Positions 62,983-64,000 of a stretch of 64,000 nucleotides of DNA are shown here, piece by piece (position 1 is the first letter of the stretch; each line of letters starts with the position of its first letter). The notes beneath the pieces are model-generated. The model had not been told where the DNA came from and searched no databases. It worked only from the letters and a program-made list of their open reading frames with translations. The stretch covers positions 9,362,001-9,426,000 of the forward strand of contig JBANAY010000004.1 of NCBI GenBank assembly GCA_037952775.1. The letters are read 5' to 3'. Source of the DNA: Clonostachys chloroleuca. Taxonomy: Eukaryota; Ascomycota; Sordariomycetes; Hypocreales; Bionectriaceae. A program made the position numbers and the translations under genes.

Positions 62983-63846
62983 CTACTTGGAGTTTCCCGC
63001 AAGACCCACGATCCAATCGGCAACTTTATCCTTCTCAGATATCATAGCTCCATGGTCCCCAGGGATCCTCGTGATCTTAATGGGCTTGCCCCTGATCTCC
63101 TCCATCTTCTGGATTCCAAGCAGCTGATTCTCAGGTGGAATCGTACGGTCATTTTCGCACAACAAGTAAGAAATGGGTATCTGAGGGTCGGCGTATGCCA
63201 GTTGAGTGGCGTTGTCTGCAAAACTTTGGGCCGAGTGCTGTGAAAACTTTTGGACCCAGACCAGTGCTTCGCTCAGAGGCAGGTTGTTCAAGGCAGTCTC
63301 CGCAGCTCGAGTGAGGTTTGCCTGTGTCATCCATCCTTGGTCCTGGTACCAGTTAGTTCATTATCCTAGCCTCTTGATGACGCAAAATATCAAGATATGC
63401 ACAAAGTCGCTTACATCTATCGTGACCTGAGATTGAGACTCGGCAGGGAATCCGGCACTGATCTGTAGAGCAGACTCCCCCAAGGTAGGGACCATGGATG
63501 TGATGTACCCCAATCCCACGAGACCGCTACTCTTCCCCTTAGCCCGTCTCTTTTTCTTGCTCAGGCTCCCGCCAGCCTGAGTCAATGGAATGCCAGAGTA
63601 AGAATGAGACACAACAATGACATCTTTGCCAACATCCGCTAGCTTCTCAACCTCGCTGACAATCATGGCCGCGTCATCGTACATTGAAGGGGGCGTTCTA
63701 GTGTCGTTGGGCCCCTGTCGGACCGTGAGAAGCTCAGGAACATGCATATCGATGCCTCTGGCTTGCACGGCATCTCTCAATGGAAAATATAGCTCCGCTC
63801 TGACAAAAGAGCCCGGGAGCAAAATAACCGATGGCTGGGAACACAT
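62983..63846 (-). CDS. Alpha/beta hydrolase (salicylate-esterase-like)
   Basis: A 263-residue enzyme in two exons: 63415-63846 and 62983-63342 (intron GTAAGC...TACCAG, phase 0). Starts MCSQPSVILLPGSF with the usual first strand and oxyanion P-G. The nucleophile elbow reads V-S80-H-S82-Y-S84-G, with Ser in place of both Gly of the G-x-S-x-G motif. Catalytic Asp in C-E-N-D-R-T-I-P and His in G-D-H-G-A-M are in their normal places near the C-terminus. Of the family blocks, L-P-G and the E-N-D/G-H-x-x-M pair match the plant MES/fungal salicylate-type hydrolases. A Lys/Arg-rich insert (S-K-K-K-R-R-A-K-G-K) follows the elbow. Substrate unknown. Confidence 0.87.
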
Positions 63847-64000
63847 AGTTGTGGCTAGGTAGCTAGCGATGGGTGAGTTTTCGACTTATTTAGGCTCTAG
63901 CGTTGAGAGATGGTGATGAGAATCATAGTCACTTACTTTAGACAATATTTCAGGTTCTTATATATATATTTATCGGAGTTGAAGGATCGTTGTTTGACCC
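63847..64000. other. Window end, hydrolase promoter side
   Basis: AT-rich, with a (TA)n stretch near 63960-63970. Nothing else seen. Confidence 0.5.

Overview
This window is nuclear DNA from a filamentous ascomycete (Pezizomycotina, probably Sordariomycetes). The support is: short 44-70 nt introns with GTRNGT...CTAAC...YAG signals; a 574-residue ATP sulfurylase carrying the fungal APS-kinase-like tail; fungal-only families (ML-like/TRP channel, DUF7730, STAND protein with fungal N-terminal domain, DUF3435); and nonsense changes of the type left by repeat-induced point mutation. Genes are monocistronic and lie on both strands. I see no tRNA, rRNA or CRISPR. All exon models were read by eye, using splice consensus, frame and family conservation.

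Layout. 0.9-15 kb is conserved housekeeping: Gdt1-like Golgi cation/Ca2+ transporter, a small hypothetical protein, TRP-like channel, GNAT acetyltransferase and ATP sulfurylase. 16.5-18 kb holds a kinase-like gene with an 81-bp minisatellite just upstream of its start. 18-23 kb is gene-poor and ends in a broken aquaporin remnant. 23.9-28.3 kb has a DUF7730 gene and a secreted subtilisin-like protease. 29-31.4 kb is a decayed NLR (NACHT-WD40). 32-35 kb has a secreted histone-H1-like basic protein and a predicted pseudokinase. 36.3-42.5 kb is a mobile-element and decay zone: a DUF3435 tyrosine-recombinase relic, an intact membrane protein, a 352-bp MITE with target-site duplication, and a broken membrane-protein gene.

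42.6-49.8 kb is a compact three-gene catabolic-type cluster: an MFS anion permease divergent from a Baeyer-Villiger-type flavin monooxygenase, followed by a bacterial-luciferase-like flavin monooxygenase. A P450 with a single 2-nt frameshift lies at 53-54.9 kb and a TfdA/taurine-type dioxygenase at 59-60.3 kb. 55.3-57.5 kb is an unusual array of degenerate repeats. It includes two fragments of the nascent-polypeptide-associated complex alpha gene (EGD2) that keep the same intron, plus six or more copies of a 60-bp repeat. A further copy of that repeat forms the leader of the Fic-domain gene at 61.3-62.3 kb. An alpha/beta hydrolase closes the window.

The most unusual items are the EGD2-fragment/60-bp repeat array, the MITE with 57-bp inverted repeats and a 9-bp duplication, the double Asp-to-Asn pseudokinase, and the collapsed aquaporin.
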